NCBI GenBank assembly: GCA_943736015.1 | Contig: OX031064.1 | Coordinates: 38,181,361-38,245,360 of the forward strand | Reading direction: 5' to 3' | Source of the DNA: Tridacna crocea | Lineage: Eukaryota > Mollusca > Bivalvia > Cardiida > Cardiidae | Length of the DNA stretch: 64,000 nucleotides | Shown here: in pieces, positions 34,275 through 44,189 of the stretch | Layout: each line of letters starts with the position of its first letter | Numbering within the stretch: position 1 is the first letter of the stretch | Notes under the pieces: generated by a model | The model's database searches: none | Told to the model about the DNA's origin: nothing | What the model saw: the letters and a program-made list of their open reading frames with translations, nothing else | Position numbers and translations under genes: made by a program

Positions 34275-34432
34275 ATGGAGTCCGACATAGTTGCGAAATA
34301 CAACTGTGAAGGAGATGGAAGATGCCGGGACATGTTTTGGGAGTTCATATACATAATTGTGATTCCTGTTGGCGTGCTGTTTGTGGTTGTCCTTATTGTC
34401 AGTATCATCTTGTGCTGTGGATCATGTAAAAG
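34275..34432 (+). CDS. Sarcoglycan-like membrane protein, exon 1 (TM exon)
   Basis: Coding exon 1 of a single-pass membrane protein. The exon probably starts at 34237 after TTACAACAG. An in-frame TAG lies 12 bases before the ATG at 34275, so translation starts here in this transcript. A GTGAGT donor follows 34432. Residues 1-22 (Cys 11, Cys 17) are hydrophilic. Residues about 24-46 (FIYIIVIPVGVLFVVVLIVS) form one membrane helix. CCGSC at 47-51 and basic residues follow, giving a cytosolic C-terminus and possible palmitoylation sites. From memory, the helix and CC pair followed by the 37346 tail resemble the end of alpha/epsilon-sarcoglycan (dystrophin complex). No ectodomain exons were found upstream, so this may be an alternative promoter product or a different short protein. 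Confidence 0.75.
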
Positions 34433-34554
34433 GTGAGTGATTCTTGATATCAGATGAAATATTTAGTCTCGTCAATTTAGTTTTTCCGAAATAGGCCCAC
34501 TTCTTCCTGGACATTCAGGTTGATAAAACTTTTCTTTTGCATTATTGTAAATTC

Positions 34555-34720
34555 TTAACCCTTTACCAAAAGTTCAGAAATTGATATTTGTTTCTGGCAG
34601 GGTAGAAAACCTTGAGGAGAAAATGCTGGTTACCAGCATTTTCTCCTTTTCCCGTAATATTTTCAAAATGCTTCCATATCAGGGTCATGAAAACCAGGGA
34701 TTACGGCACTGGGGGAGTAG
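34555..34720 (-). mobile_element. Truncated TTAA-hairpin MITE in intron 1
   Basis: TTAA at 34555-34558; part of the left half and of the left arm is deleted. Confidence 0.65.
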
Positions 34721-34812
34721 CAGAAAAAATAATACTGATTGCTAGCATTTAATCCCTTTTCCCACAATGTCCCACAGCCTTTCAAAACTTAGCTCATTCA
34801 TAATTATGATCA

Positions 34813-35010
34813 GGGCCGGTATTCACCAACCATTCTTAAGAACATTCTTGGTCTTATTCTTCAAATGTTGTTAATTTGAAAGTAACAGAACTTCTGATTG
34901 GCTAAACCAAATGGTTTAGCCAATCAGAAGTTCTGTTACTTTCACAGTCAGAAAATCTTGAAGAATAAGACAAAGAATGTTCTTAAGAATGGTTGGTGAA
35001 CGCAGACCCA
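34813..35010. mobile_element. CCAAT palindromic MITE (F2), reference copy
   Basis: Almost the whole 198 bp folds on itself: GTATTCACCAACCATTCTTA faces TAAGAATGGTTGGTGAA, and the centre is CTGATTGGCTAAACC / GGTTTAGCCAATCAG. Each arm therefore carries a consensus CCAAT box (AGCCAATCAG). Other copies are at 52416, 54061, 54969, 57077, 57287 and 62158. Confidence 0.85.
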
Positions 35011-35189
35011 GCACTTCATTCATTGTCTCAAGGTTCCTAGGCGAACACTGTTTGCCATGGCAGAACATCTATATATTTCCTTATACAAATACAAGCTTTA
35101 CATTTATAACTATCTGTGTGATAGACCATAATAAAGTCCTGAATTTACAGACAACAACTAAAATGTTTTTCAATTGATAATATATGTCT

Positions 35190-35330
35190 TTGAATAAATA
35201 GAAAATGTTGTGGGAAAAGGAGAAAATGCTGGATACTTGCATTTTCTTCTTTTTCTTAATGTTTTCAGAAGCCTTCTATCCCAGGATCCTTAAAAACTTC
35301 AGATTATGTGGTAAAGATTTATATTTTAGC
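35190..35330 (-). mobile_element. Degraded TTAA-hairpin MITE in intron 1
   Basis: Hairpin GTGGGAAAAGGAGAAAATGC with a mutated right arm, 20 bp before the microexon acceptor region. Confidence 0.5.
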
Positions 35331-35353
35331 CCAACATTTTAAATAAATTTCAG

Positions 35354-35380
35354 GAAGAAGAAAAGTCCCCCAGCTGATGA
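35354..35380 (+). CDS. Sarcoglycan-like membrane protein, 27-nt microexon 2
   Basis: Acceptor AAATTTCAG and donor GTAAGT frame 27 nt. Joined to exon 1 it adds R/KKKSPPAD and ends in phase 2 (GA). It is the shared splice point for both tail versions: exon 3a at 37346 or exons 3b and 4 at 39005 and 40626. The total coding length is divisible by three in both cases, which supports the model. Confidence 0.8.
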
Positions 35381-35394
35381 GTAAGTATAAGATG

Positions 35395-35815
35395 AATACT
35401 TTGGTCAACTCTTTACTTTGCGACAAAATCTTAGGATCATCGTAACTGGAAGTATTTGCAGACAGAAAACTGTGATAGATGAATTTTGTCTTTGAAAGGT
35501 TTGTTGTTTAAAAATATGAAAATTTATATGAGGACATTATTGCATTTTCAGTCCGAGTGCTTGAAAAATGAATTTCAAAACCAGATTAACCGTTTCCCAA
35601 GCAATTCCTAGTTTTCACCACTCTGAAAAAGCAGTCTTTTGAAAACATTTTGGGAAAAGGAGAAAATGCTGGTAACCAGTTAAAAGTATGGAAGTTGATG
35701 TGAGGACAATATTTACGTTAATACATGTTCAGTCCAAGTGTTAGACAAATGAATTTCAAAACCAGATAAATAGTTGAGAGATAGTTCTATCTTTGGTTAA
35801 CTCTTTACCTAGTTT
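35395..35815. mobile_element. MITE scraps and a short direct duplication
   Basis: MITE ends at about 35400-35500 and a left half at about 35585-35680. ATGAATTTCAAAACCAGAT occurs at about 35568 and 35749, showing a local duplication of about 180 bp. Confidence 0.5.
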
Positions 35816-36782
35816 TTAGCTCTACTGGCTTTCAGCCAGCAGAGCTTATGTCATGGCGTGGTTTCCGTCGTCCGTCCGTCTGTCTGTCCGTCCGTCCGTT
35901 AGTCTTTTTCTTGTTTACGCGATAAAGTCTTCATTTCTGGTCAGATTTTCGTGAAACTTACACAGTTTGTTTATCTCATCAATAGCTTTAACCCTATTGA
36001 TTTTGAAAAAAATCCAACAAACAGTATGGGAAAAGTAGCCATTTCAAGTTGAAAACTTTAATTTCTTGTTTACGCGATAAAGTCTTCATTTTTGGTTAGA
36101 TTTCTGTGAAACTTACACAGTTTATTTATCTCATCGATAGCTTTAACCCTATTGATTTTGAAAAAAATCCAAGTAACAGTATGGGAAAAGTAGCCCTTTC
36201 AAGTTTAAAATTTCCATTTCTTGTTTACACGATAAAGTCTGTATTTTTGTTCAGATTTCCATGAAACTTGCAGAGTTTGTTTATCTTATCAATAGCTTCT
36301 ACCTTATTGATTTTGGAAAAAATCCAACCAACAGTATGGGAAAAGTAGCCATTTCAAGTTGAAAATTTTCATTTCTTGTTTACACGATAAAGTCTTCATT
36401 TTTGGTCAGATTTCTGTGAAACTTACACAGTTTGTTTATCTAATCGATAGCTTTAACCCTATCGATTTTGAAAAAAATCTGTCAAACAGAATGGGAAAAA
36501 TAGCCATTTCAGATTGAACAATTTCATTGCCTGTTTAGATGATAAAGTATTTATTTGTGATCAGATTTTTATGAATTTTTCAGCTTGTTTATCCCATCAG
36601 TAGCTTTTTAACCCTTTTGAGTTTGAAAAAATTCAACAAACAGTAATGGAAAAGTAGCCATTTTGAGTTGAAAATGTCAACTTTTTTGTCTTTTTGTGTA
36701 ATGAATTCCTACGTATGCTTTATTTAAAAGCAAACTCTCTGCCAGTAGAGCATATTCAGGCCCTTCAGGGCCTTCTGGTTAA
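35816..36782 (+). mobile_element. Tandem-core element, type T3
   Basis: Left end TTTTAGCTCTACTGGCTTTC with the hairpin CTGGCTTTCAGCCAG, then a GTCCGTCCGTC microsatellite at 35868-35900. About five units of 155 bp follow, marked by TTGTTTACGCGATAAAGTC (35911, 36065, about 36221, about 36377). The right end AGGCCCTTCAGGGCCTTCTG is a hairpin. Same plan as T1 and T2 but a different core. Confidence 0.8.
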
Positions 36783-36785
36783 ATT

Positions 36786-36988
36786 AACTTTTACCCATTA
36801 CCACACAATCCTGACTTTTAACGACCCTGAGAAAGAATTCTTTTGAAAACATTGTGAGAAAATGCTGGTAACAAGCATTTTCTCCTTTTCACACAATGTT
36901 TTCTACCCTATCAAAGAAAAATTGCACCATTTGAGCCACATTCAACTGCTTTCAATTTGGAGGAGGCTAAAATTGTGTCAAGGGTTAA
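36786..36988 (+). mobile_element. TTAA-hairpin MITE
   Basis: Left-end motif CCCATTACCACACAATCC at 36793; right TTAA 36985-36988. Part of the left arm is deleted. Confidence 0.75.
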
Positions 36989-37345
36989 TGGGTTTATGCT
37001 ATTATTCAAATTTAAGTGCATTGTAACCTCCACACTACTTACTTTTGGCTGCTACTTGGCCTTTAATAACATTTTTCTTGACATGTTTTAAAGAGTTTGT
37101 GGAGAACTTGTCAAATAGATTCAGAGTTTGAGACCTTGAATCTCAAGTTTTTTTCAGGTTAAGATAATTTTGTAAAATATAGAGAGTTGTTGAGATACAT
37201 CTCTGAATGATCAGAACACATAGTGATTGCATCCAAAGAGCTTGTATTTATATGGAAAATTATAAAGGACAGTCGCCATTTTGTCTAACAGTTCTACTTT
37301 TTACTCGTTGTTTAGAGTATATTTTTTAGTTTTATTTATCCGCAG

Positions 37346-37559
37346 CCCACAGTTATTCAGATATAACTCGATAAAGAGAGCCACTCTGAACCTGCGACAC
37401 TTGTCACACAACCGTGACACACCTCTGCTGTCCAGCCATGCAGAAAGGGATGTAAGAACGCTCTCTCTTAATTTTGATGGGGAACATCAATATCGCAGAC
37501 CAGGATCAGCAAGTGCACCAGGCACTCTCCAGAGGTTTTTATCCTTCAGTGATTCATGA
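37346..37559 (+). CDS. Sarcoglycan-like membrane protein, alternative tail exon 3a
   Basis: Acceptor TTTTATTTATCCGCAG and exon start at 37346 in the phase left by the microexon (GA+C), open to a TGA at 37557-37559. It gives residues 62-132 of a 132-residue isoform. It begins DPQLFRYNSIKRATLNLRHL then SHNRD. From memory this aligns with the DIQLVHH...KELRDMSKNRE stretch of the epsilon-sarcoglycan cytosolic tail: DxQL, SI, LR, LS and NRD/NRE line up. The rest is Ser/Arg-rich. There is no usable donor that keeps phase, so it is best read as an alternative 3' terminal exon. No AATAAA was spotted nearby. Confidence 0.65.
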
Positions 37560-37569
37560 TCAGTTTCTA

Positions 37570-37803
37570 TTAACCCTTTACCAACTAAACAACTAAATTT
37601 TAGATTGGTTCAAATTGAAAGGACTTGCAGACAACAAAATATACAACTCAAAAATTGAAATTTAATTCCAGCAGGGTAGAAAACGTTGTGGAAAAAGAAA
37701 GAAATAATGCTGGTTACCAGCATTTTCTCCTTTTCCCGCAATGTTTTCAAAAGGCTTCTGTCTCAGGGTTGTAAAAACCAGGGATTCTTTGGTAAAGAGT
37801 TAA
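37570..37803 (-). mobile_element. TTAA-hairpin MITE just after exon 3a
   Basis: TTAA at 37570-37573 and 37800-37803. It starts 11 bp after the stop codon, so it would form the 3' UTR of the short-path isoform. Confidence 0.85.
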
Positions 37804-37961
37804 TTGTAGTTTAATTGCTCAGCTGTTTTCGGGGAAATCTTATTGTCCCAGTCCTAGCCCCTTTAACGTCATGGTTTTGTCATCATGTAAAATCTTTGAC
37901 ATTTTATATCTCAGATGTTACTGAAGACACCTCAAACACAGATAATGTGTTGACTATTTAA

Positions 37962-38189
37962 GTTTTTCCCAAACAATCCCGAAATTAAACAACCCCAAGA
38001 AAGAGGCCTGTAGAAAAAATTGTGGGAAATGGAGAAAAAGCTGGTAAACAGCATTTCCTTCTAATCCCACAATGTTTTCTACTCGTTGAAAGTCAAGTTT
38101 TTTTTTTTTTTGAGTCGTGGTTATTTTGTTGTTTGCAAGTGCTTTCAATTTAGACTGGTCCAAAAATTTGTCATTTGGATGAGAGTTAA
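37962..38189 (+). mobile_element. TTAA-hairpin MITE
   Basis: Right TTAA 38186-38189; left end TTTTTCCCAAACAATCCCG. The hairpin is weakened and a T12 run lies in the right half. Confidence 0.7.
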
Positions 38190-38339
38190 ACAGGGGCAGA
38201 CAATCATCAAAATGTTTTTGGCACAGTTAAACCCCTTTATTGACTTACGTTTTAAAAGAGATTTAATATTTAATAATATCAGTTATGTTATTACTGAAGA
38301 TATTAACTTCAAACTTGGAAAGAAAGTTGTGTCAATACT

Positions 38340-38435
38340 GCTGTGAGAAAGGAAACACCTGGGTGCGTCACTAACTGCGATGATATGACCTAAGTTGTTA
38401 AAATGGCGTTAAACTTCAATACAAACCATATGAAA
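38340..38435 (-). mobile_element. SINE tail fragment
   Basis: ATGATATGACCTAAGTTGTT and AATGGCGTTAAAC match the tail half of the SINEs in the window. Confidence 0.5.
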
Positions 38436-38583
38436 CCAATTCTATGATGTTGTCAGTTAAAAAGGTTGATCTTGCTCATTTTTAGGATTTGAGTCTTTTG
38501 TGTTGCAACTGTTTTCTCTCAACTCTTTACCACATTTTTAAGACATATCCATATTGAAAGCATTTGCAGTTGACATACTAGTA

Positions 38584-38812
38584 TTAACTCATTACCAAAC
38601 AACAATATTTTAGACTGATTCAAATTGAAAGCAATTGCAGACGATAAAATAAAAGTGACTGAAAATTTGAAATTTGTTTTGTGAAGGGTAGAAAACATTG
38701 TGGGAAAAGGAGAAAATGCTGGTTACCAGCATTTTCTCCTTTTCCCACAATGTTTTCTGAAGGCTTTTTTCTCAAGGGCGTCAAAAGTAGGGATTGTGTG
38801 GTAATGGGTTAA
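38584..38812 (-). mobile_element. TTAA-hairpin MITE, complete
   Basis: TTAA at 38584-38587 and 38809-38812, with a perfect hairpin. Confidence 0.9.
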
Positions 38813-38824
38813 ATATGCCCTGAT

Positions 38825-38975
38825 GATGGTTTTAGTCCTTGACAGAGTAGAAAACATTATAGAAAGAGAAGAAAATGCTGGTTTCCAGCATTTTCTCCTC
38901 TTCCCACAATCTTTTCTAAAACCTTCCTGTCTTGGATCCGTATAACCTGGGATTGTTTGTTGAAGGGTTTATGTT
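38825..38975 (-). mobile_element. Left-truncated TTAA-hairpin MITE
   Basis: Hairpin ATAGAAAGAGAAGAAAATGC with partner CATTTTCTCCTCTTCCCAC, ending about 30 bp before the exon 3b acceptor. Confidence 0.6.
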
Positions 38976-39004
38976 TATTTTTTTACATCATTATCACATT
39001 TCAG

Positions 39005-39112
39005 AGATCGACAGAACCGATATGACTATGAGAGGCCTACAAGTTCTACACTCAGACGTCACAGAGAACGGTCAACAAGCCAAGCAAGGGGTGAAGCCAA
39101 TATAGGTTCAGG
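39005..39112 (+). CDS. Sarcoglycan-like membrane protein, exon 3b
   Basis: Acceptor TTATCACATTTCAG and donor GTAAAC. 108 nt in phase with the microexon (GA+A) and with exon 4 (GG+G). It reads EDRQNRYDYERPTSSTLRRH then RERSTSQARGEANIGS. It is Arg/Ser/Tyr-rich, cytosolic and probably disordered. It replaces exon 3a to give the 120-residue isoform. Confidence 0.75.
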
Positions 39113-39159
39113 GTAAACGCTCTTTTCAATGTACACTTTTTCTTTGGATTATGGAAGTT

Positions 39160-39369
39160 TCTCAGCTCACCCTTTTTAAAAACCCTGGGAAAGAAGCGTT
39201 TTAAAAATATTGTGTGAAAGGGAGAAAATACCCAACACCTTTTTCTCCTGTTCCAAGGATGTTTCCTATCCTATCAAAGAAAAATTGCCAAAAAAATTGA
39301 TCCTCATTTAAAGTGTTGTCTACAGATGCTTTCATTTTTGACAAGACTAAAATTTTGTCGTCTGGTTAA
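39160..39369 (+). mobile_element. TTAA-hairpin MITE, diverged
   Basis: The hairpin is broken. Its right end shares TTAA 39366-39369 with the next copy. Confidence 0.6.
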
Positions 39370-39595
39370 CTCTCTCCCAAACAAGCCCTTGTTTTTACGT
39401 GTCTGCAGTACAAGTCTTTTGAAAACATTGTGGGAAAAGGAGAAATTGCTTGTAAGGAGCACTTTCTCCTTTTCCCACAGTGTTTCCTGTCCGTTTGGAT
39501 AATTTTCTGCCATTGTTATGAAAGTTAAAATTGTCGTCTGCAAACTCTTTCAGTTTGGAAGAGTCTGAAATTTGTCATTTGGGAAAGGGTCAAGA
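39366..39595 (+). mobile_element. TTAA-hairpin MITE, CAAGCCC subfamily
   Basis: Begins TTAACTCTCTCCCAAACAAG like 17366-17595, and like it follows another copy directly. The hairpin carries GAAATTGCTTG. Confidence 0.75.
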
Positions 39596-39904
39596 GATAA
39601 AGGGAGCTATCCATATTTTTATCGTCTTACATTTATCACTGAATTAAGTGAGACTATTCTTAGCAAACCATTATGAAAGAACTAAGACGAAAGTAAGCAA
39701 AGAGTATTTTTAGAATGCTATTTCCTTAATGGACCAATTAGCATCTGTAGATATTTTTAGATTTTTCACAAGAATTTCACAAAAAAGTTGTGGAAATGTC
39801 ACATGTAACAGGTCAGTTACAAGGATTCATACTCAAATTAGTGTAATAACTGTCATAACTGATGTAATGAAGATAGACAAAATTACACTGTGAAATGATA
39901 ATCC

Positions 39905-40137
39905 TGCTACATGTGAATTTACCAGACAGCAACATTTTGGATTGATCTAAATTGAAAGCATTTGCAGACAAAAAAATAAAAGAGAATCAAAAATTAAAAT
40001 TCAATTTGGGAAGGGTAGAAAACATTGTGGGAAAAGGAGGAAACGCTGGTTACCAACATTTTCTCCTTTTCCCACAGTATTTCCAATAGGTGTCTTTCAC
40101 AGAAGTGTTAAAAGTCGGGATTGTGTGGTAAAGGGTT
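39905..40137 (-). mobile_element. TTAA-hairpin MITE
   Basis: Starts TTTACCAGACAGCAAC and ends GGTAAAGGGTTTA, fused to the next copy. Confidence 0.75.
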
Positions 40138-40352
40138 TACCCTTTATCAAACAAGCCCTGGTTTTTACAACCCTAAGATAGAGGCCTTTTGAAAACATTG
40201 TGGGAAAAGGAGAAAATGCTGGTAACCAGCATTTTCTCCTTTTCCCACAATGTTTTCTACCCTGCTGGAAACAAGTTTCAGTTTTTGAGTTACATTTATA
40301 TTGTCGTCTGCAAGTGGGATGAGTCTAAATTTTTGTTGTTTGGTAAAGGGTC
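40134..40352 (+). mobile_element. TTAA-hairpin MITE
   Basis: Begins TTTACCCTTTATCAAACAAG and has a perfect hairpin at about 40192-40256. The right end is GGTAAAGGGTCA. Confidence 0.8.
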
Positions 40353-40625
40353 ACACATCTTAATTTGCACCCTATTGCATCATTTTTCCCATGGTTATTG
40401 AGATTGCAATTTTTTTTCGCAGAAAGTTGTTGGTGTATACTAAAGGGAATACTATTTTGTCGCAGCTTTCCAGATGTTTGTACATGCTTCTTGTTGCATA
40501 AGAAAATGTTGATAATAAGCTTGACCTTCAATTTTGTGTAATTTCAAATTTTCACGTGTAGCTGGAAGCAAGTATAAACATACTTAAACATAATGTTCTT
40601 CATAGAGTATATTATTTTGTTACAG

Positions 40626-40695
40626 GGTGGAGTATGCTGAAGTCCATCATGGTCTTACTGCAGCAATAGCCAGAGGCCAGGGACAAGTTGAATAG
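40626..40695 (+). CDS. Sarcoglycan-like membrane protein, exon 4 (C-terminus)
   Basis: Acceptor TATTTTGTTACAG; coding to TAG at 40693-40695. It adds GVEYAEVHHGLTAAIARGQG then QVE, ending the 120-residue isoform (363 coding nt including stop over four exons). VEYAEV at residues 99-104 fits the ITIM pattern V/I/L/S-x-Y-x-x-V/L/I, a possible SH2-phosphatase docking site if phosphorylated. A VHH also occurs in the sarcoglycan tail, so relationship through this exon is possible too. Confidence 0.75.
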
Positions 40696-40858
40696 CATTC
40701 ACTTTGAACCTAATAGCAGCAGCGTCATTCAGTTTTTGACAAGATTGTGAGAAATTACTAATGAACCCATTTGTCAACATTCATTTGGTCTAGGAGATAT
40801 CAAGGGAAGTGGTGACTGACAGAGTACATTTCTAATGCTGAGTATTTTTGTGTTTTGT

Positions 40859-41087
40859 TTAACCCATTACCACTCAATCCCTACTTTTGACGCCCCTGAG
40901 AAAGAAGCCTGTTGAAAACACTGCGGGAAAAGGAGAAAATGCTGGTAACCAGCATTTTCTCCTTTTCCCACAGTGTTTTTTACCCTTCCCAAACCAAATT
41001 TTAATTTTTCAGTCAGCTTTATTTTGTCGTCTGCAAATGCTTTCAATTTGGACCAGTCTAAAATTTTCTCGTGTGGTAAAGAGTTAA
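40859..41087 (+). mobile_element. TTAA-hairpin MITE, complete
   Basis: TTAA at 40859-40862 and 41084-41087. The arms read CACTGCGGGAAAAGG and CCTTTTCCCACAGTG. Confidence 0.9.
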
Positions 41088-41112
41088 AGCAGTATAATCC
41101 ATCCACATATAT

Positions 41113-41338
41113 TTTCTTACTCGATAGATACTCATTTTCACATATTAACAACAGAGAGCTTTTGAAAACATCGTGGGAATAGGAGAAATTGCTCGTAACG
41201 AGCAATTTCTCCTATTCCCACAATGTTTTCCACTCAATCAGATATCTGTGTCCTCATTTGTCCATATTTTTGACATCATATCTTTATTTGCTGCTGAAAT
41301 GGAAGAGCCTGAAATTGGCATATCAGGTAAAGAGTTAA
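41113..41338 (+). mobile_element. TTAA-hairpin MITE, TAGATACTCATTT subfamily
   Basis: The left part has GATAGATACTCATTTTC, shared with 50667 and 51500. The hairpin is GGAATAGGAGAAATTGCTCG with a fully paired CGAGCAATTTCTCCTATTCC. Right TTAA 41335-41338. Confidence 0.8.
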
Positions 41339-41529
41339 AAATTTTAATCCGTCCATTTATATTGTTAAGGGATATTGTCCATTTTACATGTTTGATTTGC
41401 AAGTTTAAAAGATAATGATACTGCAGTCATGACTTAACCCTTAACCTGACACCAAAGTTTGAGCCTTGTCTAAGTTTAAAGCATTTGCAGAAAACAATTT
41501 CAACATGTGTCATCCTCTGATGGTGCATT

Positions 41530-43035
41530 TTTAGCTCACCTGAGCACAACGTGCTCAAGGGGAGCTTTTAGGATCACCCAGCGTCCGTTGTCTGTCTTGC
41601 GTCGTCCGTCGTGCGTCGTCAACAATTCTTTAAACATCAACTCCTCCTAAACCGCTGGGCCAATTTGGACTAAACTTGGCAGGAATGTTCCTTGGGAGGT
41701 CCTCTTTAAAAATTGTTCACAGAATTTGATTCCATCAAAAACTCTGGTTGCCATGGCAACCACATGGAATTTTTTAGCAAATTCTTTAAAAATCTTCTCC
41801 TCTGAAACCGCTGGTCGGATTTTGAAATAATTTCACAGAGATGTTCCTTGGGTGACCCTTTTCAAAAATTGTTCGTGAAATTTTGATCCGTCAAAAAATG
41901 TGGCTCTGGTGAAAGGGGGCTACTTGCACTATACAGAAATGAAGAAATTCTTAAAATAATCTTCTCTGAAACTGCTGGTCAGATTTTGAAATAATTTTAC
42001 AGAGTTGTCCCTTGGGTGACCCTTTTCAAAAATTGTTCGCGAAATTCGCTGGTCGGATTTTGAAATAATTTCACAGAGATGTTCCTTGGGTGACCCTTTT
42101 CAAAACGTGTTCGCGAAATTTTGATTGGTCAAGAAACATGGCTCTGGTGAATGGGGGCTACTTGCACTATAGGGAAATGAAGAAATTCTTGAAAAATCTT
42201 CTTCTCTGAAACCGCTGCTCAGATTTTGAAATAATTTCTCAGGTATGTTCCTTGGGTGACCCTTTTCAAACAGTGTTCGCGAAATTCTGATCAGTCAAGA
42301 AACATGGCTCTGGTGAATGGGGGCTACTTGCACTTCAGGGAGATGAAGAAATTCTTTAAAATCCTTCTTCTGTGAAATGGCTGGACAGATTTTGAAATGA
42401 TTTCACAGAGATGATCCTTGGGTGACCCTTTTCAAAAATTTTCACGAAATTTTGATTTGTCAAGAAACATGGCTCTGGTGAATGGGGGCTACTTGCACTA
42501 TATGGAAATTAAAAAAAATTCTTGAAAATTCTTTTTCTCTGAAACCCCTAGTCCGATTTCAAAATAATTTGACAGAGATGTTCCTTGGGTGACCTTTTTC
42601 TAAAAGTGCACATATAATTTTGATCCATCAAGAAACATGGTTTTTGTGAATGGGGGCTACTTGCACTATACGGACATGATGAAATTCTTGAAAATTCTCT
42701 TTCTCTGAAACCCCTGGTCAGACTTTAAAAGAAATTGTTCGAAATGTTCCTTGGGTGACCCTTTTCAAAACTTGTTCGTAAATTTTGATCCATCAAGAAA
42801 CATGGCTTTGGTGGATGGGGGCTACTTGCTCTTATACAGAAATGAAGAATTCTTAAAAATTCTTCTTTTTGCAGTTGATTTCGAAATGACTTTTACAGGT
42901 GACCTTTTGAAAATTGATTGGCAAAATTATAGATTTGGTTCCAATGTTTCAATACCTCAAAAAAAAAAAAGAAATAGGCTATGGTCATCTCAAAAATTCA
43001 GGTGAGCGATCCAGGGTCATCTTGGCCCTCTTGTT
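41530..43035 (+). mobile_element. Tandem-core element, type T2, plus orientation
   Basis: Left end TTTTTAGCTCACCTGAGCAC with a hairpin, GTCGTCCGTCGTGCGTCGTC, CTCTGGTTGCCATGGCAACC, then about seven units of about 166 bp marked by ATGGGGGCTACTTGCACTA (42153, 42319, 42485 and others). Right end AGGTGAGCGATCCAGGGTCA...GGCCCTCTTGTTT. It is the inverted counterpart of 10123-11314, and could lie within the 3' UTR of the upstream gene. Confidence 0.8.
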
Positions 43036-43039
43036 TTCT

Positions 43040-43175
43040 TTGATAGGATTGAAAACATCATTGGAAAAGGAGAAAATGCTGGTGACAGGCAATTTCTCCT
43101 TTTCCCATGACGTTTTCAAAAGGCTTTTTTCCCAGGGTCATTAAAAGTCAGCATTGTTCAGCAAATGGTTTAAAT
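43040..43175 (-). mobile_element. Left-truncated TTAA-hairpin MITE
   Basis: Hairpin GGAAAAGGAGAAAATGCTGG with CTCCTTTTCCCATGACG, directly after the T2 element. Confidence 0.6.
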
Positions 43176-44185
43176 ACATTGTAGGTTATGATAAAAAAAA
43201 ATATCTGTTTTTCTTAAGAGTTCTCAAATGTAGTAGCGTCTGTTACCTGTAGCTATTTACAAAAAGTGACATAGTTTTCAAACTAAGCCTGTAATCCTAC
43301 AAGGCCTTCTATCTAATTTGGGTGAATTTTGAAGGGAAGCCACCGAACTATACCAACTTGAGTACTTGGGCAGATTAACTATATTAAACTGTTAAAGATT
43401 GTATCATGTGCCAAAAACTGAAGATGTGCAATATTATAACTTTCAGTTTGTAGTATAATATAAATGATTTTTGTGAATATGTTGTCATTTTGTACCATAG
43501 CATGAAAGATTTTGTATTTCTATTAATATTTTGCAAGTTGCCTCTTTTCAGTTTTATTCTGGAGCGCAATAATTACTTGTCATTCATGTTTACTTTAAAT
43601 TATCAAATATAACTTTGCAGATTTTTTGTCTGTCTTTGATATTCATGTCAGAAAGAATCTTGAGTGAATTAGTCTATACTATGTGCTGTTAAAAGAATTA
43701 AAGCTTTCATCTGAAGGTGTTAACCCTGAACGAAACTAGCCTTTGTTTTATCGACCTTTTGATTGAAAGCAAAGAGGCCTCTGAAAACATTGTTGGATAA
43801 GGACAAATGCTTGTAGCCAGCATTTTCCGCGCAATGTTTTAAAGCCCCGCATAGCCATATCGGATACTTTTAATAGGGATGAATGTAAACTGTTGAAATT
43901 AGTTAAGATATCAAGTAATTACTGTGAGTTACATGAAAAGGTTCATGTCACACTAGTCTTGCGATTTATATTTTTACAGAATTTAGGCTCTAACCAGCAT
44001 TTTCTCCTATTCTCTATATGGTTCAAAAGGCTTTTATTTCATGGTTATTAAAAGTAGGGACAGTTTGGTACAGGGTTTATCTTGGTCATTCTTGTTTCCA
44101 GATTTTTGGGATTTTACTGTATACTATAATTTTTAGTAAAATTTTGATTATAATTGATTGTTTTTGTGTTTTATAGGCAAAGTAG
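43176..44185. other. Unassigned, with small MITE scraps
   Basis: Eroded hairpin pieces at about 43735-43840 and 43990-44080. An ATTAAA at 43697-43702 could end a plus-strand transcript, but this is weak. Confidence 0.35.
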
Positions 44186-44189
44186 ACTA

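Noticed and set aside
37441-37460. GTAAGA donor inside exon 3a as an internal exon end
   Set aside because: Using it leaves phase 0 and would frameshift into exon 3b, while reading on gives a clean stop.
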